Below are positions 27,302-35,235 of a stretch of DNA of 38,825 nt, piece by piece. This DNA comes from Bacteroidales bacterium UBA3297 (GTDB lineage: Bacteria > Bacteroidota > Bacteroidia > Bacteroidales > Paludibacteraceae), in assembly GCA_002362105.1 (NCBI GenBank), contig DETD01000021.1, positions 1 through 38,825 of the forward strand, given 5' to 3'. The notes beneath the pieces were generated by a model. That model did no database searches. It was not told the DNA's origin and saw only the letters and a list, made by a program, of their open reading frames with translations. The translations under genes were made by a program, and so were the position numbers. The first letter of the stretch is position 1. The number at the start of each line of letters is the position of its first letter.

Positions 27302-27901
27302 TTATTCGACGTCGGTTTGGTCGATGAGGTTATTAAGCAGCGCATAGACGGTAAGACCGGAAACCGACTTGATACCCGTCTTTCTGGTGATATTTTTACG
27401 GTGGGTGATAACCGTATTGACAGAAATATCGTGCTGTTCGGCAATTTCCTTGTTAGTGAGACCCTTTGCAACAGCCACCAAAATCTCGAGTTCACGGTCA
27501 GACAAGTTGTAGCTGTCATTAGAATCTGCACTATCGGAATTCAGTTTGAGGGCAGTACGCAATTTCAACAAAACAGACTGAAGGTCGTCGAAAACATCAA
27601 CCACCACATCGAACTGGCGTAATGTTTTCTCATCGTAATGTGAAGCTACCAGCCCCACAAGAGCGGTACCTTCGGGCAGTGTGAAGAAAGAACGCAACGA
27701 CGCGCGTGCACTGAAGTCGAATAACGCAGGCGAAACTACAAGCACATCGGGTTGAATATGAGGAGCCCTGATTTCATAGCCGTGCAGGGTATTGAATGTA
27801 TAAGCCACCTCAAACTCGCCACACTCCTCCAACAATGCCTTAATGCCGGCAACCAATAAAGGAGCAGGTTCAACAACCGCGATCTTGTACTTACTTGCCA
27901 T
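27302..27901 (-). CDS. LuxR-family response-regulator-like transcription factor with atypical receiver
   Basis: 199 residues from the ATG at 27901, which has a GGAG nine bases ahead; the longer frame starts inside the upstream gene without support. The N-terminal 115 residues follow a receiver-like pattern (YKIAVVEPAPLLVAGIKALLEE, PDVLVVSPALFDF). However, the position of the phosphorylated aspartate is Ser57, and the usual acidic pair is reduced to Glu11. The C-terminal domain (about 128-192) is a canonical LuxR/GerE helix-turn-helix: LSDRELEILVAVAKGLTNKE, then ISVNTVITHRKNI. It overlaps the hemerythrin gene by 11 bases (ATGGCAAGTAA), so the two are translationally coupled. It probably controls this operon and perhaps the flavodoxin operon, without classical phosphorylation. 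Confidence 0.88.
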   Translation of the reverse strand: MASKYKIAVVEPAPLLVAGIKALLEECGEFEVAYTFNTLHGYEIRAPHIQPDVLVVSPALFDFSARASLRSFFTLPEGTALVGLVASHYDEKTLRQFDVVVDVFDDLQSVLLKLRTALKLNSDSADSNDSYNLSDRELEILVAVAKGLTNKEIAEQHDISVNTVITHRKNITRKTGIKSVSGLTVYALLNNLIDQTDVE

Positions 27902-28592
27902 AGCGTCCATCTCCTTTCTCCAACTCCATAACCAGAGGGACAAGAATACGGTCTTCGATAAGGGCGTGCCGATTCAAATCTTCTTCAAAAAGGAAGAGCT
28001 CGCGCAATGCCTCACGTTGTACGCTCTGGTCCGATTCTGGAACATATTTAATAAGAATATTCTTCAAATCGTCGAGTTTTTCCTCAATATCGGTATGGTT
28101 TTTCTCGTATATGCCGATATTATACTCAGCTTGCGGACCATGCGCAACCAGTTTCTCGACATAAGGGAAGACCGTCTTCTCTTCGTAAGAAAAATGTTTG
28201 ACAACCTCGTTGACGTAGCCATCGAAAAACTTGAGGAGCATCGAGCAATTCTTATCGCATCCGTTAGCTACCTTCATTATTTTTGAGCGAAGATTGGCAA
28301 TGCGGAGTTTAAGGTAGTCGGAATGCGAATTGCGCAAATAAGCGATTAGTTCGGGCAGCTCTATACGCCTAAGGTCATCGATTTCAGGCAAATAGTCGGG
28401 ATTGGTATAGACATTGCAGACCTGCAAGAAGAGTGGCATAGAAATTTCTAATTCGGAACAAATATCAGAAACGGATTTCTCACCAAAGCCTAGTCTGACC
28501 CCAAAGCGAGGGAAGACATACAACAATTTAGAACTGGCCAACATCATATCGGCCAATTTCATTTTTTCAGAAAAGAGCATAAAATTGTTCAT
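27891..28592 (-). CDS. Hemerythrin-domain protein, RIC/YtfE-type iron-centre repair
   Basis: 233 residues. The C-terminal two thirds carry the full hemerythrin ligand set: His90, His133-xxx-Glu137 (HFSYE), His166 with Glu170, and His209-xxxx-Asp214 (HALIED), which bind a di-iron site in a four-helix bundle. The N-terminal 60 residues (MKLADMMLASSKLLYVFPRF, then SVSDICSELEIS) resemble the ScdA_N helical domain of RIC proteins but lack its cysteine pair. RIC proteins repair iron-sulfur clusters after nitric oxide or oxidative damage. The protein is cytoplasmic with no signal peptide. It is the first gene of an operon with the LuxR-type regulator, from a promoter at 28665-28672 preceded by two copies of a motif also found at the flavodoxin promoter. 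Confidence 0.88.
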   Translation of the reverse strand: MNNFMLFSEKMKLADMMLASSKLLYVFPRFGVRLGFGEKSVSDICSELEISMPLFLQVCNVYTNPDYLPEIDDLRRIELPELIAYLRNSHSDYLKLRIANLRSKIMKVANGCDKNCSMLLKFFDGYVNEVVKHFSYEEKTVFPYVEKLVAHGPQAEYNIGIYEKNHTDIEEKLDDLKNILIKYVPESDQSVQREALRELFLFEEDLNRHALIEDRILVPLVMELEKGDGRYGK

Positions 28593-28664
28593 TTACAATC
28601 GAATCTAAATTTCGTTCTTTTTTGCGAGATAATTCCAATTTCTGCCGTACAAAATGCATATAGG

Positions 28665-28672
28665 CAAAATTA
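28665..28672 (-). promoter_or_regulatory. Predicted -7 box of the hemerythrin-regulator operon
   Basis: The minus strand reads TAATTTTG (TAnnTTTG) about 70 bases before the ATG at 28592. Exactly 21 bases separate it from the GGTGATT of the proximal motif, the same distance as at the flavodoxin promoter. Confidence 0.6.
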
Positions 28673-28690
28673 TAAGGACGAAAGGAGCCA

Positions 28691-28707
28691 GACAATCACC
28701 AAAAATG
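28691..28707 (-). promoter_or_regulatory. Putative regulator site, proximal copy (hemerythrin operon)
   Basis: The minus strand reads CATTTTTGGTGATTGTC. It is a direct repeat of 28722-28738 and nearly matches 29851-29867 at the flavodoxin promoter. No regulator family is assigned. Confidence 0.55.
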
Positions 28708-28721
28708 GTTAAATAAAGCAG

Positions 28722-28738
28722 GATAATCACCAAAAATA
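28722..28738 (-). promoter_or_regulatory. Putative regulator site, distal copy (hemerythrin operon)
   Basis: The minus strand reads TATTTTTGGTGATTATC, starting exactly 31 bases (three helical turns) from the proximal copy. Both copies would therefore face the same side of the DNA. Confidence 0.5.
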
Positions 28739-28747
28739 ATGATAAAG

Positions 28748-28775
28748 AATAGCCAAGACTCACGCCCTGGCTATT
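28748..28775 (-). terminator. Probable terminator of the flavodoxin operon
   Basis: AATAGCCA and TGGCTATT form an eight-base-pair stem around a 12-base loop, followed on the minus strand by a T-rich stretch (CTTTATCATTATTTTT). It lies about 140 bases after the stop at 28915 and just upstream of the hemerythrin promoter sites. Confidence 0.5.
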
Positions 28776-28914
28776 TCAATCAGGATAAAAATCCCAACGC
28801 GGCACACTCATCGCCACGGGGATGGAATTCCAAAAAAGCAAAAAATGAAGTTTTTGTTTAAATATTTTGATACATTATACACTGCAGTCGGGAGACCAAC
28901 GCAAGAAGAACGCA

Positions 28915-29268
28915 TCAAGAAGCTTTCCGCTTACGGTCGCAGAAGCGTTCACACTGCATACAGATATTATACCCGAGCATAGTGCCCAACATAAAGTCCT
29001 CTTCGGGCGAGAGCAAGTTTAAAGGCTTAACCGTCATAAACTTGATAGCCTCGATACACTCTTTGCGACCGAAATAGAGATTGAACTTCGTATCGTCGAC
29101 CACCTGGACCGCATAATCGATCTGCTGGTTAGAAAGCCTAGTCAGCGCAAAGTCCTTGTACTTAACCGGCATAGTGTAGAGAATGAGGTTACGGACACCT
29201 TTCTGGTATTCGTAGATATGGTTGAGGAGCACCCTCAGTTCACCAGGAAAATTGTCGACAGTAGGCAT
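28915..29268 (-). CDS. DUF2023 family protein, flavodoxin partner
   Basis: 117 residues, soluble, with no signal peptide or membrane helix. The sequence (LLNHIYEYQKGVRNLILYTM, LYFGRKECIEAI, SPEEDFMLGTMLGYNICMQC) matches what I know as DUF2023, a family that in Bacteroidales is regularly encoded beside flavodoxin. Three cysteines cluster near the C-terminus (CMQCERFC, then basic residues), which could bind a metal or form disulfides. The gene starts 30 bases after the flavodoxin stop and shares its promoter. The biochemical role is unknown; the constant pairing suggests it assists or regulates flavodoxin. Confidence 0.82.
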   Translation of the reverse strand: MPTVDNFPGELRVLLNHIYEYQKGVRNLILYTMPVKYKDFALTRLSNQQIDYAVQVVDDTKFNLYFGRKECIEAIKFMTVKPLNLLSPEEDFMLGTMLGYNICMQCERFCDRKRKAS

Positions 29269-29298
29269 AATACTAAATTTTACAGTGTTATAGATACA

Positions 29299-29784
29299 TT
29301 AAACAAGCGTCTTAACCCAAGCGTCGATACGCGAATCGGTAAGTTCAGCCTGGTTCACCTCGTCAAGTGGAAGTCCAATGAAAACACCATCGCGAACAGC
29401 AGCCGAGTCACTGAAATCGTAACCATCGGTAGCTACGCCGCCACCAACCATAGTAGCCCCTGCCTCAACAGCGGCATCGTAGATCAGGCCAATGGCATTG
29501 CAGTAGGTATCGGCATAAGAGGCAGAGTCGCCACAACCGAAGACCGCCACCTTCTTACCGGCAAGGTTCGCACCAGAAAGAGAAGAGATAGCCCCTTCCC
29601 AGTCGTCCTGCAAATCGCCATAGCCCCAGGTAGAAGAACCGAGGAGGATGAGGTCGTAGGCCTGCAAAGCGGCATCGGAAAGTTCAGAAACATTATGAAG
29701 TTCGGCACCCAACTTAGCAGCCAGGCTCTTGGCAATGCGTTCGCAGTCGCCAGTAGTAGAACCGTAAAAAATTCCCGTTTTCAT
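29299..29784 (-). CDS. fldA: Flavodoxin (long-chain type)
   Basis: 161 residues. The FMN phosphate loop is YGSTTGDCERIA near the N-terminus. The isoalloxazine-binding loops are STWGYGDLQDDW (Trp stacking loop) and GCGDSASYADTYC (Tyr stacking loop). The segment between beta strands (GLPLDEVNQAELTDSRIDAW) has the length of long-chain flavodoxins. It carries low-potential electrons in place of ferredoxin, classically when iron is scarce. It is the first gene of a two-gene operon with the DUF2023 protein. The promoter at 29825-29832 is preceded by two sites shared with the hemerythrin operon, linking electron carrier and iron-centre repair. Confidence 0.96.
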   Translation of the reverse strand: MKTGIFYGSTTGDCERIAKSLAAKLGAELHNVSELSDAALQAYDLILLGSSTWGYGDLQDDWEGAISSLSGANLAGKKVAVFGCGDSASYADTYCNAIGLIYDAAVEAGATMVGGGVATDGYDFSDSAAVRDGVFIGLPLDEVNQAELTDSRIDAWVKTLV

Positions 29785-29824
29785 CTTTAATAATCCAGTT
29801 TATAAGTTTTAGTTTTTACACTTG

Positions 29825-29832
29825 CAAAGATA
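29825..29832 (-). promoter_or_regulatory. Predicted -7 box of the flavodoxin operon
   Basis: The minus strand reads TATCTTTG about 40 bases before the flavodoxin ATG. GGTGATT ends exactly 21 bases upstream, as at the hemerythrin promoter. Confidence 0.65.
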
Positions 29833-29850
29833 GAGGGGACGTAGGCGGCT

Positions 29851-29867
29851 GTCAATCACCAATAATG
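29851..29867 (-). promoter_or_regulatory. Putative regulator site, proximal copy (flavodoxin operon)
   Basis: The minus strand reads CATTATTGGTGATTGAC, almost identical to CATTTTTGGTGATTGTC at 28691-28707 and at the same distance from its -7 box. Confidence 0.55.
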
Positions 29868-29882
29868 AGTATTTTTAGACAC

Positions 29883-29899
29883 TAGAATAACCATAAATG
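29883..29899 (-). promoter_or_regulatory. Putative regulator site, degenerate distal copy (flavodoxin operon)
   Basis: The minus strand reads CATTTATGGTTATTCTA, offset 32 bases from the proximal site. It differs from the consensus at a few positions, so it may be a weaker site. Confidence 0.35.
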
Positions 29900-30073
29900 A
29901 TTAGCCCCCTAACCAAGAAAGATCAGTACTTCCCAAAGGGATATACAGGTCTCTGAACGTCCTAACCAACAGAGGGAAACGAATAAATGAAAATACCAGG
30001 GGAATGCCCGTTGCAGAGTCGTCAAGGAATAGGCGCAACGCATCTATGCTTAAAAAGCAATAAAGAAGTTTTA

Positions 30074-30081
30074 TATCTTTG
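30074..30081 (+). promoter_or_regulatory. Predicted -7 box upstream of the small outer-membrane protein
   Basis: TATCTTTG lies 26 bases before the ATG at 30108. Directly after it the imperfect palindrome GTTAACCGGTTTAAC spans the probable transcription start and could be an operator. Otherwise the stretch 29900-30070 holds only a possible hairpin (CGTTGC/GCAACG around 30010-30040). Confidence 0.5.
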
Positions 30082-30107
30082 TAGGGTTAACCGGTTTAAC
30101 AACTTTA

Positions 30108-30800
30108 ATGAGAACAATTATGTTTTATAACTTTCTAAGTTCTTTTCTGTCTGGTAATAAGGAGGTCTTGAGGCGTGCGTACAAAAAAGTATTTGCGGGA
30201 ATTGTACTATTCCTCTTTAGTTTCGACGCATTTGGCCACCATTCGTACGATTCTCCGTTTGTACACTTTGCTACTGGCGGTGTGCGGTCTGCAGCAAACA
30301 ATCTGAATGCACCTGCTTATGGTATGACTATAAATGGAACGTTCGTACACGTTCCCCTTCTCTGGCAAGATCCCGACTTATTTTCAATGATGATGCAAGG
30401 CGGTTTAGAACTGGATTATATGGCGTCGCATGCAGAAAGAAGTCTAGGCTATCAGGATGTTGATTGTGTCGACCGCTTTCTGTCTGTCGCTATGCCGTTG
30501 AATATAGGCATTTGTATTGGTGAAGTTGGTTTCTCAATTGACCCCTATGTGGGGATTGATGCACGATTGAACATGATCGCGAAGTCGCGTATCGATGACT
30601 ATGGGTGCGTTGACTATTTCGAAGATTTGAACGCAAAACGTTTCCAACTGGGTCTGAATGTCGGTGTCGATTTAAATTTTGAAATCCTTTATATGGGTTA
30701 CCGGTTTACAAAGGACATGACTGACTTTATCCCTGGAATGTATAGCCGAAACTCTTGTCACAGAATTGTTTTGGGCCTCAACATCTTATGGTGGTGGTAA
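30108..30800 (+). CDS. Small exported beta-barrel-like outer-membrane protein, function unknown
   Basis: 230 residues. A long basic N-region leads into a hydrophobic core (VFAGIVLFLFSFDAFG) with likely cleavage before HHS. The mature part alternates polar and hydrophobic residues in glycine- and aromatic-rich strands (LDYMASHAERSLGYQ, VAMPLNIGICIGEVGFSIDPYVGIDARLN, QLGLNVGVDLNFEILYMGYRF). It ends in LGLNILWWW; an aromatic C-terminus is typical of outer-membrane barrels, and the length suits an eight-stranded barrel. No specific family is recognised. It stands alone, transcribed away from the flavodoxin operon. A porin-like or attachment role is only a guess. Confidence 0.65.
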   Translation: MRTIMFYNFLSSFLSGNKEVLRRAYKKVFAGIVLFLFSFDAFGHHSYDSPFVHFATGGVRSAANNLNAPAYGMTINGTFVHVPLLWQDPDLFSMMMQGGLELDYMASHAERSLGYQDVDCVDRFLSVAMPLNIGICIGEVGFSIDPYVGIDARLNMIAKSRIDDYGCVDYFEDLNAKRFQLGLNVGVDLNFEILYMGYRFTKDMTDFIPGMYSRNSCHRIVLGLNILWWW

Positions 30801-30831
30801 TAGAGAGGACACGCTTCTGCAGGTCCTCTGT

Positions 30832-30932
30832 GTAGCGTCTTCCAGACGCCTGTAGTGTGTTTGGCATCCGGGCGTGCCTACGTCTTCCAGACTTCGGCAC
30901 ACCCGGTTATGAAGATACCGTCTTCCAGACGG
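30832..30932 (+). repeat. Composite structured intergenic repeat, copy 1
   Basis: The element has three parts. The palindrome GCGTCTTCCAGACGC (30835-30849) comes first. Next is a stem CCGGGCGTGCC (30868-30878) / GGCACACCCGG (30896-30906), whose loop holds a further CGTCTTCCAGAC. The linker TTATGAAGATA then leads to the palindrome CCGTCTTCCAGACGG (30918-30932). The same order, linker and palindromes recur at 35884-35985. The element fills most of the gap before the GH51 gene. Confidence 0.85.
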
Positions 30933-31118
30933 GATAGATACGTTATAATCTTCTCCTAATTACCTCTCTTCCAGGTCTTGAATCTCACGTTTTTTTTATA
31001 ATATTGCACTTGTCACATGTCCTCCCCACCTTCGGATGAAGGGATTCGAGATGACAAAGTACGATATTCAAATGCCAACATAACCTCGTTATATGTGTGG
31101 ACAATCAATGTTTATGCC

Positions 31119-34100
31119 ATGAAAAACAAAATAAAAAAGACACTTCCTATTTCAAGAATCACAAGTGTAGTACACCGTTTCATATGTTTGTTCCTTCTCA
31201 CACTCAGTGTTACATCTGCTCAAGCTCAGATCGAGTTCAAATTCGACCTGAATAATCGCGGTGACCTCGTTACGGAAGACCACTACGGTATCTTCTACGA
31301 AGAGATAAACCATGCGGGAGACGGCGGGCTCTATGCCGAACTGGTTCGCAACCGCTCTTTCGAAGAAGAGATGGACAGTCCTATCTGCTGGAGTTCGGTG
31401 GGTAATGCGGAAATGAGCCTAACGACAGACAAACTGCTCAACGCCGTCCAGTTACGCGCACTGAAAGTCAACATAAAATCAGACAATGCCGGTGTGCGCA
31501 ACGAAGGTTACTGGGGCATCAACATCGTCAACGGCCGTGAATATACACTCACATTCTGGCTCCGCGCCGAAGATAGCTACAACGGTAATATTGTTGCGGA
31601 ACTGCAAAATGCAAATGGACAAAATATAGGAAGTGCGACCATCAGCGTCAAGGCCACACAGGAATGGCAGAAATACACCGCAAAAATCAGTGCCACAGGC
31701 ACGGATGCCCATGGCTATCTAGCACTGAAGGGCAACAAGAAGGGCATTATCTGCCTGGACGTCGTCAGTTTGTTTCCACCAACGTTCAAGGGACGTAAAA
31801 ACGGTTGTCGCCCCGACCTGGCTCAGATGCTGGCCGATATGCACCCACGTTTCATGCGTTTTCCGGGAGGTTGCTACATTGAGGGTTCGTGGGGCGACGG
31901 ACAAACCAACCGCTTTGAGTGGAAGAAGACCATCGGACCAATAGAAGAACGTCCGGGCCATATAAACCGCAACTGGGATTATAAGGTCACCGACGGACAA
32001 GGCTATCATGAATACCTCGAACTGGCCGAAGACCTCGGAGCCAATGCCATGTTTGTGGTAAACATGGGCATCGGACACGATTGGAGGGTGGATGAAAACG
32101 ACATTGATCCGTTTATTCAGGAGGCCCTTGACGCCATCGAATACGCTAACGGCAGCACAGAAACCTATTATGGACGCCTGCGTGCACAGAACGGTCACCC
32201 GGAGCCATTCAACTTGAAATACTTGGAAATCGGGAACGAACAGGAGTTCATGCTCAACCGCAACGACTACATGAAACGCTATATGCAGTTCTACCATGCC
32301 ATCAAGACCCGTTGGCCCGAACTGCACCTTATAGCCGACAGCTACATGTTCGACGACATTACGGAACCCGTGGAACTGAAAGACGAGCACTACTACGATT
32401 CGCCCGACTTTTTCATCAGCCAATATGGCCGTTACGACAACCAATCTAAATCGACCACACACATCTACGTGGGCGAATATGCCGTAACAAAGGACTATGG
32501 GACTCTTGGGAACATGAATGCCGCCATTGGCGAAGCCGTATTTATGCAGGGGTGCGAAAACAACAGCGAAGCGGTCAGAATGATGAGCTATGCACCGATT
32601 TTCACGCATGAGGACAACTTCAACTGGCGTCCCGACATGATACGCTTCAACAGTTCTATGAGCTACGGGACACCTTCGTACTACGTCCAAAAAATGTTCT
32701 CCAACAACATAGGAAAACAGAATATCCGCTGGAGCGAGAAGAACAATGGCACCAGCCTCAACTCGAACAAAGGCTCCATCGGGTTTGCCACATGGTCTAC
32801 AGCCGCCACCTTCACAGGCCTGCAGGCCAAGATTGCGGATGGCACCGTCCTCACGGGCAATAACACGTCCTCTTCCGATTGGGCAACACTACGTGGTTCA
32901 TGGAACATCAACACCTCTAATGGCTCTTTCAGGCAGACCAATGCCTCACAGACCGATGTCCGCTGCTGGTTGAAAAATGTCTATGACCTGACGAACCTTG
33001 ACATGACGGTTCACGCCACGAAACAAAGCGGTTCGGAAGGCTTCCTCATCATCTTCAATTACATTGACGAGAACAACTATGCATGGCTCAACCTCGGAGG
33101 CTGGAACAATTCGAAACATGCCGTAGAGCAATGTCAGAACGGCTTTAAGAGCGTACTCGGAGAAAAAGCCGGAACGCTGACCACAGGGAAGGACTACACC
33201 ATCCGAATCAAGAAGGAGGGGCAACATGTGCGCTGCTATCTCGACGGAGAAGTCATCATCGAAGCCAATCTTCGCGCATACGGGAACCGTACGATTTATA
33301 CCTCGGCCAGCATTGACGATGAAACCGGAACGATGTACATTAAGGTGGTTAATCCTTCCGGAACCCAGAGGGATGTGACGCTCGCCCTTACAGGTGGCAA
33401 CGCCGAGACAGCAGAAGCAGAAATACTCTCCGCCACCAAAGGTACTGACGAGAACACCACATCGAATCCTCAACGCATAGTACCCCACACACAGCAACTG
33501 ACCATTGAGGACAACAATACGATAGCCTATACATGTCCGGCCTATTCCGTAGGAGTGATACGTCTGCATGTCAGTGGCACCACACTATCAAAGCCAGAAC
33601 CTCTGCCGGACCCAATTCTGAGTTTTACCTTCGAAAAGGGGAAAGCCATAGACGACAGCGGCACCTACACCTGCGAACTCGTTGGGAAAGCGTCAATCGT
33701 CACTCTCGAAGATGGGAACCATGTGCTCTACACTGGAAGTAAAGGCGAAGGCAGCTATATGGACATACCAGTGGCAGCCGCAAAACAGACGCTTGCTTCT
33801 GTAAAAGACTATACCATAAGCATCAACATGCTGCAACGCAGTATAAACAATACGGGCAATTTCTGCTGGGCATACTCTATGGAACAAGGCACCGATCAGT
33901 ACATAGGCCTTGTGAACACGGGAGGCAACAGCGACTGGTATTACGAAATCAAGAGCGGAAGCACCATAGGAGCGCACTCATATGCAGGCGTCAGCATCGG
34001 CGACTGGCATAACATCACCTACACGCAACAGGGCAACGTCGGACGTATCTACGTTGACGGACACCTCAAAAACGAAATAAACGTGACGCTGAATCCATCG

Positions 34101-35162
34101 TCGTTCATCAGCGACATCACACGTTTCACCATCGGTCACTCGCCATTCACCTCTGACGCCATTATGGAAAACGCCTTGTTCGATGACTTCCTTATCTTCG
34201 ACACTGCGCTATCAGCCGAACAGGTGATGGAGATTGGACGACGCGCAACGGCAATGCAGTACACCGACTATATGTGTCCTGAAGCCGAGCGCCAAGACTT
34301 CAAGAACCTAGTGAAGGAAGTGAAAAACTATGTCGACGACACCGATGATGACAACCTCAAGCAGGCATACACCACGGCAGACCACGTCCTCAACGCCTCA
34401 AATTCCACCTCTTCCGCAATTAACCGCGCATACGTAGATTTGAAAGAAGCAGTAGCCAATTATCAGCAAAGTCAGTTGGCGCTCGCTCAAAGCGGTCAGC
34501 CAGCCAACCTAACCTTCCTCATCTCCAATAGTTCATTCACACGCTACAACATAGGATGGCAGGGGGCAGACCTCAGTGCCGCCTACAATGGCTATGCCAA
34601 CGAGACAGCAGAACAGTATTCTCGTCCGTTCGACATCTGGCAGGAAATCGAAGGCCTACCAGCAGGTTCCTATGTCCTCACATGCAAAGCCTTCTATCGA
34701 GCAGGCTCAATCAACTCAGGATATGAGGCATGGAAGAACAACGCCAGTTCGACATACAACGCGCAACTCTATGCGAACGGAGCCACCACCCCACTACCCA
34801 ACTTGTTCAGTTCTTCCGCCTACACTTACAACCCTTACACCTATCCAGACAACCTCAAGCAAGCCTCGTCTGCGCTCAACAACGCAAGTGCTTATGCGCC
34901 CGTCTCAGTGAACTTCGACATCAACGAGGGGCAGAGTTTACGAATGGGGATACTCAAACAAGCGATTGTATCGGCCGACTGGGTGGCATACGACCAGTTC
35001 CAACTCTACTATGTTGGAGGCACGACAGGCGTGGCAAATATCAGTTCCGACCCTTCCAGCGGCTACATCTATGACCTCCATGGCCGTCTCGTCCGCAAAA
35101 ATCTAATAGATATGCCTAAGGGTGTTTATATCTTCAAGGGAAAGAAGATATTGGTGAAGTAG
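31119..35162 (+). CDS. Secreted multimodular GH51 alpha-L-arabinofuranosidase with short T9SS-like tail
   Basis: 1347 residues from the ATG at 31119, which gives a signal peptide cut at AQA|QIEF; the longer reading from 31017 starts inside the leader. A carbohydrate-binding jelly roll (about 75-215) precedes the GH51 catalytic barrel. The acid/base Glu374 lies in LEIGNEQ and the nucleophile Glu453 in YVGEYAVT. A DUF1080-like lectin insert (WATLRGSWNINTSNGSF, then FLIIFNYIDENNYAWLNLGG) sits in the second half of the barrel/C-terminal region. A LamG-like domain (about 850-1050), a helical linker and a C-terminal CBM-like module follow. The end (YIYDLHGRLVRKN...KGVYIFKGKKILVK) resembles the short type IX secretion tails common in Prevotella. 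It removes arabinose from arabinan or arabinoxylan. It is a lone gene without SusCD partners. Confidence 0.9.
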   Translation: MKNKIKKTLPISRITSVVHRFICLFLLTLSVTSAQAQIEFKFDLNNRGDLVTEDHYGIFYEEINHAGDGGLYAELVRNRSFEEEMDSPICWSSVGNAEMSLTTDKLLNAVQLRALKVNIKSDNAGVRNEGYWGINIVNGREYTLTFWLRAEDSYNGNIVAELQNANGQNIGSATISVKATQEWQKYTAKISATGTDAHGYLALKGNKKGIICLDVVSLFPPTFKGRKNGCRPDLAQMLADMHPRFMRFPGGCYIEGSWGDGQTNRFEWKKTIGPIEERPGHINRNWDYKVTDGQGYHEYLELAEDLGANAMFVVNMGIGHDWRVDENDIDPFIQEALDAIEYANGSTETYYGRLRAQNGHPEPFNLKYLEIGNEQEFMLNRNDYMKRYMQFYHAIKTRWPELHLIADSYMFDDITEPVELKDEHYYDSPDFFISQYGRYDNQSKSTTHIYVGEYAVTKDYGTLGNMNAAIGEAVFMQGCENNSEAVRMMSYAPIFTHEDNFNWRPDMIRFNSSMSYGTPSYYVQKMFSNNIGKQNIRWSEKNNGTSLNSNKGSIGFATWSTAATFTGLQAKIADGTVLTGNNTSSSDWATLRGSWNINTSNGSFRQTNASQTDVRCWLKNVYDLTNLDMTVHATKQSGSEGFLIIFNYIDENNYAWLNLGGWNNSKHAVEQCQNGFKSVLGEKAGTLTTGKDYTIRIKKEGQHVRCYLDGEVIIEANLRAYGNRTIYTSASIDDETGTMYIKVVNPSGTQRDVTLALTGGNAETAEAEILSATKGTDENTTSNPQRIVPHTQQLTIEDNNTIAYTCPAYSVGVIRLHVSGTTLSKPEPLPDPILSFTFEKGKAIDDSGTYTCELVGKASIVTLEDGNHVLYTGSKGEGSYMDIPVAAAKQTLASVKDYTISINMLQRSINNTGNFCWAYSMEQGTDQYIGLVNTGGNSDWYYEIKSGSTIGAHSYAGVSIGDWHNITYTQQGNVGRIYVDGHLKNEINVTLNPSSFISDITRFTIGHSPFTSDAIMENALFDDFLIFDTALSAEQVMEIGRRATAMQYTDYMCPEAERQDFKNLVKEVKNYVDDTDDDNLKQAYTTADHVLNASNSTSSAINRAYVDLKEAVANYQQSQLALAQSGQPANLTFLISNSSFTRYNIGWQGADLSAAYNGYANETAEQYSRPFDIWQEIEGLPAGSYVLTCKAFYRAGSINSGYEAWKNNASSTYNAQLYANGATTPLPNLFSSSAYTYNPYTYPDNLKQASSALNNASAYAPVSVNFDINEGQSLRMGILKQAIVSADWVAYDQFQLYYVGGTTGVANISSDPSSGYIYDLHGRLVRKNLIDMPKGVYIFKGKKILVK

Positions 35163-35235
35163 TTTTTTCAAGAGATGCGGCACCCCTTGGGAATTAGCTC
35201 TGTTTTTCTATTCTTTAACTGTCGTTCTCCTAATA

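Noticed and set aside
30832..30932. CRISPR array based on repeated GTCTTCCAGAC
   Set aside because: Only three occurrences with unequal spacing, palindromic units and no cas genes; it is better explained as a composite repeat.
31017..31118. N-terminal extension of the GH51 protein
   Set aside because: The extension would put 34 non-hydrophobic residues before an otherwise good signal peptide; the ATG at 31119 is preferred.
31719..32690. 323-codon minus-strand frame inside the GH51 gene
   Set aside because: It overlaps the catalytic domain whose active-site motifs are plainly coded on the plus strand; it has no start signal or recognisable product.
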